In this document: one piece after another, positions 1-7,799 of the stretch
Numbering within the stretch: the stretch's first letter is position 1
Layout: each line of letters starts with the position of its first letter
Origin: JACJYE01 sp964432875
Lineage (GTDB): Bacteria; Bacteroidota; Bacteroidia; Chitinophagales; Saprospiraceae
Assembly (NCBI GenBank): GCA_964432875.1
Contig: CAYSPJ010000068.1
Coordinates: forward strand, 1-27,533
DNA: 27,533 nucleotides
Direction: 5' to 3'
Notes under the pieces: model-generated
Told to the model about the DNA's origin: nothing
Database searches by the model: none
The model's input: only the letters and a program-made list of their open reading frames with translations
Made by a program: the position numbers and the translations under genes

Positions 1-241
1 TCGCATTGTCACCTGTCTTCCCACTGCCCACAAAAATTGTCAAGGGGTTTTGTTTCCGGCCAGTGCTACTCACTGGCCGGCCGGTTTTTCCGCCTCGGTT
101 CCGCTAAAACAAATAAGGCCGGTCCCGGCTGAGCCTTGGCAGGAGAAACCAGGGTTTCAAACCTTAACGACCTGAAAACCCACGATGCTGTCTTTGCCCC
201 AAAAACTGCATTGCCCCCCTTGCTTTTCTCATGCCCTGCCC
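1..241. other. Non-coding stretch downstream of cinA
   Basis: No credible gene is visible between the left window edge and the end of cinA. The stretch holds one strong hairpin (56-89, listed separately) and a short inverted repeat, GGTTT/AAACC, around 153-163. No tRNA-like cloverleaf or T-arm is recognisable. Confidence 0.5.
56..89 (+). terminator. Rho-independent terminator of a gene left of the window
   Basis: A perfect 10-bp inverted repeat (CCGGCCAGTG at 56-65 and CACTGGCCGG at 71-80) encloses the 5-base loop CTACT. CCGG and five T (85-89) follow. The T tract lies on the plus-strand side, so it would end a plus-strand transcript entering from outside the window. On the minus strand the stem is followed by mixed A/C sequence, so it is less likely to serve cinA. 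Confidence 0.55.
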
Positions 242-1486
242 CTACAACTGCCCCAGCAGGAAGCGGCGCACAAAATCCAGGGCGATGATGGAGGCGTACT
301 CGATGTTTTTCAGGCGGTCTTTGCCGGCCTGGATTTTGCGGGCGTGGATGGTCTGCCCATCGCCCACCGCTATCCAGATGGTGCCGACTGGTTTTTCCGG
401 GCTGCCGCCACCCGGGCCAGCGATGCCGGAAATGGCTACTGCGACATCCGCCTCCAGGGTTTTTACCGCGCCGGCGACCATTTCGCGCACCGTCGGCTCG
501 CTCACCGCGCCATGGGCTTCCAGGGTTTGGGGCTGCACGCCCAGCAGCTTCATTTTTACTTCGTTGGAATAGGCGATGATGCTGCCTTTAAAGTAATCGG
601 AAGAACCCGGGATGGCGGTGATGAGGTGCGCCACATAACCGCCGGTGCAGCTCTCGGCGGTGCAAAGCATCAGGCCGCGCTCGCGCAGCATCTGCCCGAT
701 GAGGGCTTCGAGCTGCTCGCGCTCGTTGCCATAGACGACGTCTGCCAGCAATTGGCGGATTTGGGCGGCGTACTGGTCCAGTTCCTGGTGGAGCGCGGCC
801 TCATCCGGGGCGGAGCCAGACAGGCGCAGGCGCACCCGGCCCAGATTGGGCAGGTAGGCCAGCTTGATGTGGGGCGGCAGGTGGGTTTCCCACTCCTCCA
901 GCCGCGCGGCGATGCGCGATTCGCCTTCGCCGACCGTAAGGATGGTGCGGTGGGCAATGGGTTCGCCGAGGAAAAAATCGCGTAAACGAGGGATGACGGC
1001 CTGCTCCATCAGATACTTCATCTCATAGGGCACGCCGGGCATGGATACTACCACCTTGCCCTGGTGCTCGAACCACATCCCCGGGGCGGTGCCCATCTGG
1101 TTGGGCAGCAGCACGGCATTGGCCGGCATGTAGCATTGCTCGCGGTGCGCGGTCGTACTACTGCGCCCCAGCATCTCGAAAAAGCGTACGATGCGCTCGT
1201 AGGTCGGCTGGTCGAACACCATCTCCACCCCGAAAAAGCGGGCGAGCGCTTTTTTGGTGATGTCGTCCTTGGTGGGGCCCAGCCCGCCGGTCATCAGCAC
1301 GGCATCGGCCTTTTGCAGGGCATGGCTCAAACCTTCCATAATAACGGCTTCGTCGTCGCCAACGGAGCTTACCCCGATGATGCGGGCGCCGATGAGGTTG
1401 AGCTGGCGAGCCATCCAGCCGGAATTGGTATCCGTGATCTGGCCGATGAGGATTTCATCGCCCACGGTCATCAAGTGTATTTTCAT
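242..1486 (-). CDS. cinA: CinA family protein (nicotinamide-nucleotide amidohydrolase / NMN deamidase type)
   Basis: The 414-residue product has the full two-domain CinA layout. Residues 1 to about 170 form a molybdopterin-binding-like (MoCF) domain with the signature MTGGLGPTKDD. From about residue 250 comes the C-terminal amidohydrolase domain with TAESCTGG, IPGSSDYFKG and the ISGIAGPGGG loop. Family knowledge: the C-terminal domain deamidates NMN in pyridine nucleotide recycling and the N-terminal domain hydrolyses ADP-ribose. It acts in the cytoplasm. The ATG start overlaps the birA stop in an ATGA arrangement, so the two genes are almost certainly cotranscribed and translationally coupled. 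Length and motifs are intact. The old name 'competence/damage-inducible' does not by itself imply competence here. Confidence 0.95.
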   Translation of the reverse strand: MKIHLMTVGDEILIGQITDTNSGWMARQLNLIGARIIGVSSVGDDEAVIMEGLSHALQKADAVLMTGGLGPTKDDITKKALARFFGVEMVFDQPTYERIVRFFEMLGRSSTTAHREQCYMPANAVLLPNQMGTAPGMWFEHQGKVVVSMPGVPYEMKYLMEQAVIPRLRDFFLGEPIAHRTILTVGEGESRIAARLEEWETHLPPHIKLAYLPNLGRVRLRLSGSAPDEAALHQELDQYAAQIRQLLADVVYGNEREQLEALIGQMLRERGLMLCTAESCTGGYVAHLITAIPGSSDYFKGSIIAYSNEVKMKLLGVQPQTLEAHGAVSEPTVREMVAGAVKTLEADVAVAISGIAGPGGGSPEKPVGTIWIAVGDGQTIHARKIQAGKDRLKNIEYASIIALDFVRRFLLGQL

Positions 1487-2286
1487 AAAATGGTTGGTGG
1501 TTGTTCTATTTCCGGCTCGCCCGCCGGGCGTAGCATTTTGATTTGTTTGAATTGAAAAGCTTCTTCGCCCCCGCGATGGCCGACCCGCAAATGGCCCTGG
1601 GGCCCGACGCCCAGTATCTTGCCCTCGAATTGCTCGCCTTCAGGCCGCTCAAAAAGGAATCGCTGCTGATAGCCATAAAGGCAGGCGCGATACGCTTCAT
1701 CTAGTTGAGCAAAGTGCCCGCTTTTCAATTGGAGGTAGCGTTGCTCCAGCAAGCTGAAGAAGGCTTGGCGCAGCGTGGGCAAGCAGTGGGCCTGCCCCGT
1801 TTCCAGGCAGAGAGAGGTCGGGTTGGGCAGTCCCTCAGGGAAAATCGCCTGGTTGACATTGAGTCCTACGCCAGCTACGCTGCTCTGCAGGGTGCTGCCG
1901 CTGAGGGTATTTTGGATTAAAATACCGGCGATTTTGCGGTGATTCACATATATATCGTTCGGCCACTTGACAAAGACCGATTTTTGGCCGTAACTTGCGA
2001 CCAAATCGCGTACGGAGAGCGCCACGGCCTGGTTTAAAGCAAATTGTTGCCGCGGCGGGAGAAAAACGGGATAGAGGATGACGCTCAGCGTAAGGTTTTG
2101 GCCCGCCTGGCTTTCCCAGCGGCTGCCAATTTGTCCTTGCCCCGCCGTCTGAAAAGCTGCCGAAATGACAAGCCCCTCGGGTGGCTTGCTTTTTGTTAGC
2201 AATTCCAAAGCGTAAAGGTTGGTAGAAGGCAGGTCGTCAAACTCCTGGAGAACCTTTCCGATGAAAAGCGTGTTTTTTTTATCCAA
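1483..2286 (-). CDS. birA: Biotin--[acetyl-CoA-carboxylase] ligase
   Basis: This 267-residue enzyme activates biotin with ATP and attaches it to the lysine of biotin carboxyl carrier proteins. Visible motifs are the biotinyl-AMP loop as GQGQIGSRW (49-57; the first residues differ from the usual GRGRxGR), KWPND (107-111) with the catalytic lysine, and KIAGILI (118-124). No N-terminal helix-turn-helix is present, so it is a ligase only (group I) and not a repressor like E. coli BirA. The start is TTG at 2286: no ATG or GTG lies between it and the upstream in-frame stop, and the next Met is only near the C-terminus. A -7 box (TAGTTTTG) lies about 48 bases upstream. It overlaps cinA by 4 bases. 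Confidence 0.93.
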   Translation of the reverse strand: MDKKNTLFIGKVLQEFDDLPSTNLYALELLTKSKPPEGLVISAAFQTAGQGQIGSRWESQAGQNLTLSVILYPVFLPPRQQFALNQAVALSVRDLVASYGQKSVFVKWPNDIYVNHRKIAGILIQNTLSGSTLQSSVAGVGLNVNQAIFPEGLPNPTSLCLETGQAHCLPTLRQAFFSLLEQRYLQLKSGHFAQLDEAYRACLYGYQQRFLFERPEGEQFEGKILGVGPQGHLRVGHRGGEEAFQFKQIKMLRPAGEPEIEQPPTIL

Positions 2287-2333
2287 GCGAAAATTTTTTA
2301 GTAGATTTTAGTGTTGAATCAGCAATCTATTTA

Positions 2334-2341
2334 CAAAACTA
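2334..2341 (-). promoter_or_regulatory. Candidate birA-cinA promoter, -7 box
   Basis: On the minus strand this reads TAGTTTTG, a full match to the Bacteroidota -7 consensus TAnnTTTG. A TTG on the minus strand at 2364-2366 could act as the -33 element (22-base spacing, slightly long). The predicted leader before the birA TTG start is about 40 bases. Confidence 0.4.
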
Positions 2342-2354
2342 ATAAAAACAGAAT

Positions 2355-2741
2355 TTGAATCCTCAAGTAAAAGTTCAAACACAGCGGTTCGCCATCGAAG
2401 AATTGAACGACCTCATCATTGACAGTATCCTGGACATCAAGGGTAAGAACATCGTCAAGCTCGACCTTCGCCGCCTGGGAGATGCCCCCACCGATTTCTT
2501 CATCATCTGCGAAGGAGATTCCAACACCCAGGTAAAAGCCATTTCGGACAATATCCAGAGGCGCCTGAAATACGAAGCCGAGGTATTGGCTTCCAATACG
2601 GAAGGCGAGCGCCATGCGCACTGGATTTGCCTGGACTACTTCAACACCGTGGTGCATGTTTTCTATCGGGAGACTCGCGCATTCTACGAATTGGAGAGCC
2701 TCTGGAGCGACGCGCGCTTCACCGAATACGAAAGTTTGTAG
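2355..2741 (+). CDS. rsfS: Ribosome silencing factor RsfS (YbeB/Iojap family)
   Basis: The 128-residue product matches RsfS over its length. An N-terminal helix region (ELNDLIIDSILDIKGKNIVKLDL) is followed by the core with DAPTDFFIICEGDSNTQVKA, then GERHAHWICLDYFNTVVHVF and the C-terminal FYELESLWSDA motif. Family knowledge: RsfS binds L14 on the 50S subunit and blocks subunit joining when nutrients are short. The start is TTG at 2355; an in-frame stop lies 12 bases upstream and the protein has no internal Met, so TTG must be used. It is divergent from birA with a 68-base gap, and ftsH follows 162 bases downstream in the same direction. The birA / rsfS / ftsH neighbourhood is, from memory, common in Bacteroidota. 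Confidence 0.95.
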   Translation: MNPQVKVQTQRFAIEELNDLIIDSILDIKGKNIVKLDLRRLGDAPTDFFIICEGDSNTQVKAISDNIQRRLKYEAEVLASNTEGERHAHWICLDYFNTVVHVFYRETRAFYELESLWSDARFTEYESL

Positions 2742-2903
2742 GCCTGCGGCAATACTTGGCCGGTAAATGGCAACGAAATGCCCGCTGCTGTGTTACTATG
2801 GGAATGGCTTCAGCCATGAGAAAGCACTGCTTCCTTTTTGTGGCGGTTATATCTTGCGTGAAACAGGTATTAACGGCTGCGTTTTAACAAGACATATTTC
2901 TAA

Positions 2904-4877
2904 ATGGAGAACGAAAACAATAATAACGATAACCAGAAGCCCGAGGGGCCAAAGTTCAACTCGTACTGGATATACGGCATTATCGCGGTATTTCTGCTCG
3001 CGCTGAATTTCTACAGCATGTCGGAAGGCACGCGCGACCAGGTGGAGCGCAACCGCTTGCGGGAGATGATCCTGAGCCAAGATGTGGAAAAGCTCATCGT
3101 GCTGAATGAAAAAAGAGCTTTGATCTACATCCGGCAGTCTGCCCTGGAGCAAAAGCCAGACTTCTATGCTGATGCTCCCCGTAGCAACCTCGGCTCGGGC
3201 CGCTATCACTACTGGCGGGAGATAGGCTCTATCGAGTCTTTTGAAAGCTGGTTGCAGGAAATACAGCAGGAGGCGGGCATCCCCTTGGAAGCTCAGATCA
3301 GCCCCCGCTACGAAACCAAGCAAAATTGGCTGGCCCCCCTTCTGGGCTGGGTGCTACCGATTATCATCATCGTGGCCATCTGGGTTTTCATTATGCGTAG
3401 AGTAGGCGGCGGGGCTGGCGGTGCCGGGGCTCAGATTTTCAATATTGGCAAATCCAAAGCCACTTTGTTCGACCAAAACAGCAAGGTCAACGTCACTTTC
3501 GAAGACGTGGCAGGATTGGATGAAGCCAAAGAAGAAGTCATGGAAGTGGTTGACTTCCTGAAGAACCCCAAAAAATACACCGCGCTGGGCGGCAAGATAC
3601 CCAAAGGCGTGTTGCTGGTAGGCCCTCCGGGTACGGGCAAGACGCTGCTGGCCAAAGCGGTAGCTGGCGAAGCAGGTGTACCCTTCTTCTCCATCTCCGG
3701 CTCTGATTTCGTAGAAATGTTCGTCGGGGTCGGCGCATCCAGGGTGCGCGACTTGTTCAAGCAGGCCCGTGAAAAGGCCCCCTGTATTGTATTCATCGAT
3801 GAAATCGACGCGATTGGCCGGGCGCGCGGCCGAAATAGCCTCCAGGGCGGCAACGACGAGCGGGAAAACACCCTCAACCAACTTTTGGTAGAAATGGACG
3901 GCTTTAGCACCGATAAGGGCGTCATCCTCATGGCGGCGACCAACCGCCCGGATGTGCTCGACAGCGCCTTGATGCGCCCGGGGCGCTTCGACCGCCAAAT
4001 CGGCATCGATCCGCCTGACCTCAAAGGGCGCAAAGCGATCTTCAGCGTCCACCTCAAGACTATCAAAACCGCCCCGGATGTCAATGCGGAGGCGCTAGCC
4101 GAAATGACCCCTGGCTTTGCCGGTGCCGATATCGCCAACATCTGCAACGAAGCGGCGCTGGTGGCTGCCCGCCGCAATAAACAAGCGGTCGATATGGACG
4201 ATTTCAACTATGCCCTGGACCGCGTCATTGGCGGCTTGGAAAAAAAGAACAAGCTCATCTCGCCCGAAGAGAAGCAGATCATCGCTTATCATGAGGCTGG
4301 GCACGCGGTCTGTGGCTGGTATCTCGAACATGCCTCGCCCCTGGTAAAAGTCACTATCGTGCCCCGCGGCATCGGCACCTTGGGCTACGCCCAATACTTG
4401 CCGAAGGAAGAGTACATCACCCGTACGGAACAATTACTGGACCGCATGTGCATGACTTTTGGCGGGCGTGCTGCTGAATCGATTATCTTCAATAAAATCT
4501 CTACTGGCGCGCAAAATGACCTGGACCAGGTTACCAGGATGGCCTACAGCATGGTGACGGTCTTTGGCATGAACGAAAAAGTCGGGCAAGTCTCTTTCTA
4601 CGCCATGTCGCAAGATCAATTCCAGCGCCCCTATTCCGATGATACCGCTATGCTGATCGACCTGGAGGTACGCGAGATGGTAGAACGCCAATATCAGCGC
4701 GCCAAGGAGCTTTTGACCGATCGCCGCGAGGAGCTCGAAATCTTGGCTAACGCCTTGCTGGAGAAGGAAATGTTACTCAAATCGGATGTCGAACGCCTAA
4801 TCGGGCCCCAGCCTACGGCTGCCGAATACGAGGAGGTGCAGCAAAACGGCCTGTCAAAAAAAGAACGCGGAGAGTAA
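2904..4877 (+). CDS. ftsH: ATP-dependent zinc metalloprotease FtsH
   Basis: This 657-residue membrane-bound AAA+ protease degrades misfolded membrane proteins and short-lived regulators. Order of parts: a charged Asn-rich N-terminus; TM1 (about 20-38); a periplasmic segment; TM2 (about 145-165); a Gly-rich linker; then the AAA module with Walker A GPPGTGKT (240-247), Walker B IVFIDE (295-300) and the SRH segment (ATNRPDVLD...RPGRFDR). The protease domain has the zinc site HEAGH (463-467), and the third ligand is probably Asp539 in GAQNDLD. All key residues are intact and the length is normal. The 162-base gap after rsfS holds no convincing gene, so ftsH may be read from rsfS or from its own weak promoter. 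A strong terminator follows at 4931-4965. Confidence 0.98.
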   Translation: MENENNNNDNQKPEGPKFNSYWIYGIIAVFLLALNFYSMSEGTRDQVERNRLREMILSQDVEKLIVLNEKRALIYIRQSALEQKPDFYADAPRSNLGSGRYHYWREIGSIESFESWLQEIQQEAGIPLEAQISPRYETKQNWLAPLLGWVLPIIIIVAIWVFIMRRVGGGAGGAGAQIFNIGKSKATLFDQNSKVNVTFEDVAGLDEAKEEVMEVVDFLKNPKKYTALGGKIPKGVLLVGPPGTGKTLLAKAVAGEAGVPFFSISGSDFVEMFVGVGASRVRDLFKQAREKAPCIVFIDEIDAIGRARGRNSLQGGNDERENTLNQLLVEMDGFSTDKGVILMAATNRPDVLDSALMRPGRFDRQIGIDPPDLKGRKAIFSVHLKTIKTAPDVNAEALAEMTPGFAGADIANICNEAALVAARRNKQAVDMDDFNYALDRVIGGLEKKNKLISPEEKQIIAYHEAGHAVCGWYLEHASPLVKVTIVPRGIGTLGYAQYLPKEEYITRTEQLLDRMCMTFGGRAAESIIFNKISTGAQNDLDQVTRMAYSMVTVFGMNEKVGQVSFYAMSQDQFQRPYSDDTAMLIDLEVREMVERQYQRAKELLTDRREELEILANALLEKEMLLKSDVERLIGPQPTAAEYEEVQQNGLSKKERGE

Positions 4878-4930
4878 CTTTTCGCAAGCCAAGCCGTATA
4901 AGTTTTTACAATACTATTCCACGATACGCG

Positions 4931-4965
4931 AGAGGCCTTGGTACTATGCCGGGGCCTCTTTTTTT
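4931..4965 (+). terminator. Rho-independent terminator after ftsH
   Basis: The stem is AGAGGCCTTGG (4931-4941) with CCGGGGCCTCT (4949-4959): 11 pairs, two of them G-T wobbles, around a 7-base loop. A run of seven T (4959-4965) follows. It lies between ftsH and the convergent EamA gene. The T run makes it directional for the plus strand. Confidence 0.85.
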
Positions 4966-4975
4966 AGCTCATCAA

Positions 4976-5860
4976 TTATTCCTTCTTAAGCCGTTTTACC
5001 AGCGGATAGCTAAATACCGCTGCCATGATGATGGCAACCCCCCAATAGAAGCCAGCGCTCAATTCGCGGGTTTCCTTGAGCAGCAGCCAGGCCAGGGCGA
5101 TGCCGTAAACCGGCTCCAGGTTGACCGTCAGGTTGGAGGCGAAGGCCGAAAGGTAGCGCAGCGAACGCAGGGCTAGCACGTAGGCCAGAGTGGTGCATAG
5201 CAGCGATAGCACGATGAGGTAGAGCCAATCCATACCCGAGGGCATAAATACAACGCTGCCTTCGCCCCGGAACAAGTAAAAAGGGATCACCAGGCTCAAA
5301 AATAGCCAGGCGCTGCCCAACTCCAGAAAGGTGATGTTCAGCTCGTTCGTGCGCCCGATGAGCCGCTTGTTGAAGGTGGCAAAGAGCGAAGCCAGGAGAG
5401 CGGCTGCCAAACCGGCCAAGATGCCCAGATTCATCGCCGCATCGGTACTATTGACGATGAGGGCCATGCCAGGGATGATCAGCAGGCCGAGGAACAACTC
5501 GTAGCCGCGCACTTTTTGGCGCATCACCAAAGGTTCGAGTAGGGAGGTGAAGAAGGAAGTGGTGGCCATGCAAATCAGCGCGATGGCAGCGTTGGCAAGT
5601 TTGATGGAGCCATAAAATGCCACCCAATGCAGTGCCACCAGCACACCGATACTCATGTATTGGCCGATGGTGCGCCGGGGCAGCTCCCTGAAAAGCTTGC
5701 CGGCACGGATCAGGAATAGCAGGCTGATGCTGGTTAGCAATACCCGCCACCACACCAGCACCAGGGCCGATAATTGGATGAGGTCGCCCAGTATTGCTGT
5801 GAAACCAAAGAGGAAAACGGCGATATGCAGCTCCAGATAAGCCCGTTTGATATTGTCCAT
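4976..5860 (-). CDS. EamA/DMT family transporter
   Basis: The 294-residue, very hydrophobic protein has about ten predicted membrane helices in two five-helix halves, the usual size and layout of EamA (drug/metabolite transporter) permeases. The C-terminal half carries the family-typical stretch NLEPVYGIALAWLLLKE, and the C-terminus is basic (KRLKKE). Substrate cannot be inferred: relatives move amino acids, metabolites or drugs across the inner membrane. It is a single gene, convergent with ftsH and divergent from the peroxiredoxin gene. The ATG start at 5860 gives an N-terminus that leads straight into TM1, which is consistent. Confidence 0.9.
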   Translation of the reverse strand: MDNIKRAYLELHIAVFLFGFTAILGDLIQLSALVLVWWRVLLTSISLLFLIRAGKLFRELPRRTIGQYMSIGVLVALHWVAFYGSIKLANAAIALICMATTSFFTSLLEPLVMRQKVRGYELFLGLLIIPGMALIVNSTDAAMNLGILAGLAAALLASLFATFNKRLIGRTNELNITFLELGSAWLFLSLVIPFYLFRGEGSVVFMPSGMDWLYLIVLSLLCTTLAYVLALRSLRYLSAFASNLTVNLEPVYGIALAWLLLKETRELSAGFYWGVAIIMAAVFSYPLVKRLKKE

Positions 5861-5951
5861 ACGTTTTTTTTGCCCTGCAAAGCAATGAAAATTAATGCAA
5901 ACCCCAGCGCTTGCCCCAAAAAATCCATTTCGCGTTTTTGTTTTCTTTGCT

Positions 5952-5959
5952 TACCTTTG
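5952..5959 (+). promoter_or_regulatory. Candidate promoter of the peroxiredoxin-clpS unit, -7 box
   Basis: TACCTTTG is a full match to TAnnTTTG. A weak -33 element (TTTC at 5928-5931) lies 20 bases upstream. The predicted leader before the ATG at 6061 is about 95 bases. The T-rich stretch between (TTTTTGTTTTCTTTG) is typical of Bacteroidota promoters. Confidence 0.45.
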
Positions 5960-6060
5960 CCATCAGAAAAGTTCTTTCGCCTGCGGTGAACACTGCCCCA
6001 TGAATGGCTGTTCAACCCACAGCAAAAAACCTAATACAATCACTGATTAAACTATCAACT

Positions 6061-6531
6061 ATGTCCGTCAAAGTAGGTGAAACAGCTCCTTCTTTCAAGC
6101 TATATTCCTCTGACAAGCAAGAAGTGGCCCTTGAGAACTACCGCAGCCAAAACGTCGTACTCTTATTTTTCCCGATGGCTTTTTCCAGCATCTGCACTGA
6201 AGAACTTTGCTCGATGCGCGACAACATCGCCGATTACGAAGACCTGAACGCCCAGGTGCTCGCCATTTCGGTAGATTCCCCCTTCACGCTCGACAAGTTC
6301 AAGGCAGACCAGAAGCTGAACTTCCCGCTCTTGTCCGATTTCAACAAAGAGGTCGCTACCGCTTATGGCGCACTGTACAGCGAATTTGTGATGGGGCTGA
6401 AAGGCGTAGCCAAGCGCTCGGCTTTCGTCATCGATAAAGAAGGTGTCCTGCAATATGCCGAGGTACTAGAAAGCGCTGGCAGCCTGCCCAATTTCGAGGC
6501 GGTGAAAGCGACGCTGACTAGCCTGAATTAA
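6061..6531 (+). CDS. Peroxiredoxin, AhpE/BCP-like thiol peroxidase
   Basis: The 156-residue thioredoxin-fold protein reduces peroxides with a cysteine. The active-site segment PMAFSSIC gives peroxidatic Cys45; the usual Thr of PxxxTxxC is Ser here. A second cysteine at 50 (CTEELC) has the spacing seen in BCP, so an intramolecular disulfide during turnover is likely. Other family features are VGETAPSF at the N-terminus, ISVDSPFTLDKFKADQKLNFPLLSDFN and AFVIDKEG. I chose the ATG at 6061 over an upstream in-frame start at 6004 because the family begins with VGxxAPxF a few residues after Met. There is no signal peptide, so it is cytosolic. clpS follows after 18 bases and is probably cotranscribed. 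Confidence 0.9.
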   Translation: MSVKVGETAPSFKLYSSDKQEVALENYRSQNVVLLFFPMAFSSICTEELCSMRDNIADYEDLNAQVLAISVDSPFTLDKFKADQKLNFPLLSDFNKEVATAYGALYSEFVMGLKGVAKRSAFVIDKEGVLQYAEVLESAGSLPNFEAVKATLTSLN

Positions 6532-6549
6532 TACCACAAACCTACTGCC

Positions 6550-6870
6550 ATGCCCAAAGATTTGCACAGCCAAAAGTTTGACGAGCTAGAAGAAGTCTTG
6601 GTGGAAGATGAAGTATCTGACGAGGGCAGGGGCGAACAAGCCCAGCTCATCGTTTACAACGACGACCACAACACCTTCGACTGGGTCATCAAATGCTTGA
6701 TGGAAGTACTGAAACACTCCAGCGAGCAGGCCGAGCAATTGTCGCTCATCATTCATTTTAAAGGCAAAGCCACGGTGAAGACTGCACCGAAAAAAGTGCT
6801 CCGCCCTAAAAAGGATGCTTTGGTCGAGCGCGGGTTATCTGCGGTGATTGAGGGCGGTAAAGAGGATTAA
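6550..6870 (+). CDS. clpS: ATP-dependent Clp protease adaptor ClpS
   Basis: The 106-residue N-degron adaptor binds proteins with destabilising N-terminal residues (Leu, Phe, Tyr, Trp) and hands them to a Clp ATPase. The disordered acidic N-terminus (1-30) is followed by the ClpS core. The binding-pocket motif NDD is at 37-39 and His69 corresponds to the conserved pocket His (E. coli His66). The E. coli gatekeeper Met40 position is Phe43 here (NDDHNTFDWV), which could change the pocket's selectivity. The partner is likely ClpC or ClpA, but no Clp ATPase is in the window. The gene sits 18 bases after the peroxiredoxin and 123 bases before aat. Confidence 0.93.
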   Translation: MPKDLHSQKFDELEEVLVEDEVSDEGRGEQAQLIVYNDDHNTFDWVIKCLMEVLKHSSEQAEQLSLIIHFKGKATVKTAPKKVLRPKKDALVERGLSAVIEGGKED

Positions 6871-6993
6871 GGCTGCAGCCCCAAGCTTGGGCAAGGTTGG
6901 GTACCTGGCGGGCAACTGACAAAGTGCATGCCTTCATGAATCTTCAATTTTAGCAGGGTAGCCAGGATTACACAAAAACAAGCAGAAACACGA

Positions 6994-7674
6994 GTGCCTA
7001 TATACTGGCTTTCTGAAGCACATTACGCATTTCCCTCAACCGGGCGGGCTGAGCCGGATGGCCTGCTGGCTATCGGCGGCGGCTTGGAGCCTGAGCGCCT
7101 GTTAGAGGCTTACCGGCTGGGCATTTTCCCTTGGTATGGCCCCGAAGACCCTATCCTTTGGTGGTCGCCCGACCCGCGGGCAGTGCTTTTTCCGGCCGAG
7201 CTAAAAGTTTCCCGCAGCATGCGCCCGTATTTCAACCAGCCAAAGTTTACGCTGAGCTTCGACCGCGAGTTTGAATCCGTCATGCGGCAGTGTGCCGCGG
7301 CCCGGGAGCAGACCTGGATCAGCCCGGAAATGGTGCAAGCCTATTGCCGCCTGCACGAGATGGGCTATGCCCACTCGGTCGAGGTGTGGCAAGAGGGCAT
7401 ACTGGTTGGCGGGCTGTATGGGCTGTCTATAGGCAAGATATTTTTTGGCGAATCCATGTTTGCTAAAGCGCCCAATGCTTCGAAGTTTGGCTTCATCTCT
7501 CTGGTGCGCCAGTTGGAAGCACGCGGCTTCCGCCTCATCGACTGCCAGCAGGAGACGCCCCACTTAGCCAGCATGGGAGCCCGGCCCATCGCGCGCAAAG
7601 TTTTTCTGGAATACCTGCGGGAAAACGATGCCGAAGATACCATCCGCGGCAATTGGGGGGCGTGGCTAAGCTGA
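6994..7674 (+). CDS. aat: Leucyl/phenylalanyl-tRNA--protein transferase
   Basis: The 226-residue cytosolic enzyme moves Leu or Phe from aminoacyl-tRNA onto proteins starting with Lys or Arg, creating N-degrons read by ClpS. Diagnostic stretches are DGLLAIGGGLEPERLLEAYR, GIFPWY, ILWWSPDPRAVL, a central LVGGLYGLSIGKIFFGESMF and the C-terminal LIDCQ. Length is normal for the family. The start is GTG at 6994: the frame is open upstream to about 6940 but has no ATG, and the family begins close to this point. The 123-base gap from clpS holds a GGCTGCAGCC palindrome and a CCCAAGCTTGGG palindrome (6880-6891), neither with a T run, and no clear -7 box. Cotranscription with clpS is possible. Confidence 0.95.
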   Translation: MPIYWLSEAHYAFPSTGRAEPDGLLAIGGGLEPERLLEAYRLGIFPWYGPEDPILWWSPDPRAVLFPAELKVSRSMRPYFNQPKFTLSFDREFESVMRQCAAAREQTWISPEMVQAYCRLHEMGYAHSVEVWQEGILVGGLYGLSIGKIFFGESMFAKAPNASKFGFISLVRQLEARGFRLIDCQQETPHLASMGARPIARKVFLEYLRENDAEDTIRGNWGAWLS

Positions 7675-7799
7675 TTTTCAAATCCTTTGATTAATTCTTC
7701 GCCGCCCCTCTCCGCATGGCATTGTTTATAGCCTATCTCAGCGCTGTAGCAAGGTGTACCTTAGGTTGATAGCATCATCTACCCACATACCTCCTGGGC

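Noticed and set aside
185..985. Long plus-strand open frame opposite cinA
   Set aside because: It is the antisense of a well-conserved cinA and its product has the His/Gln/Gly-rich composition of a shadow frame; no family features.
2767..3006. Small plus-strand frame starting between rsfS and ftsH
   Set aside because: It overlaps the start of ftsH in another frame and its sequence is Cys/Arg/Thr-rich without any pattern; the gap is better seen as an untranslated region.
3354..4207. Long minus-strand open frames opposite ftsH
   Set aside because: Antisense to the conserved AAA and protease domains of FtsH; no recognisable domain.
6871..6895. GGCTGCAGCC and CCCAAGCTTGGG palindromes after clpS as a terminator
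   Set aside because: Both are loopless palindromes and no T tract follows, so termination is not supported.
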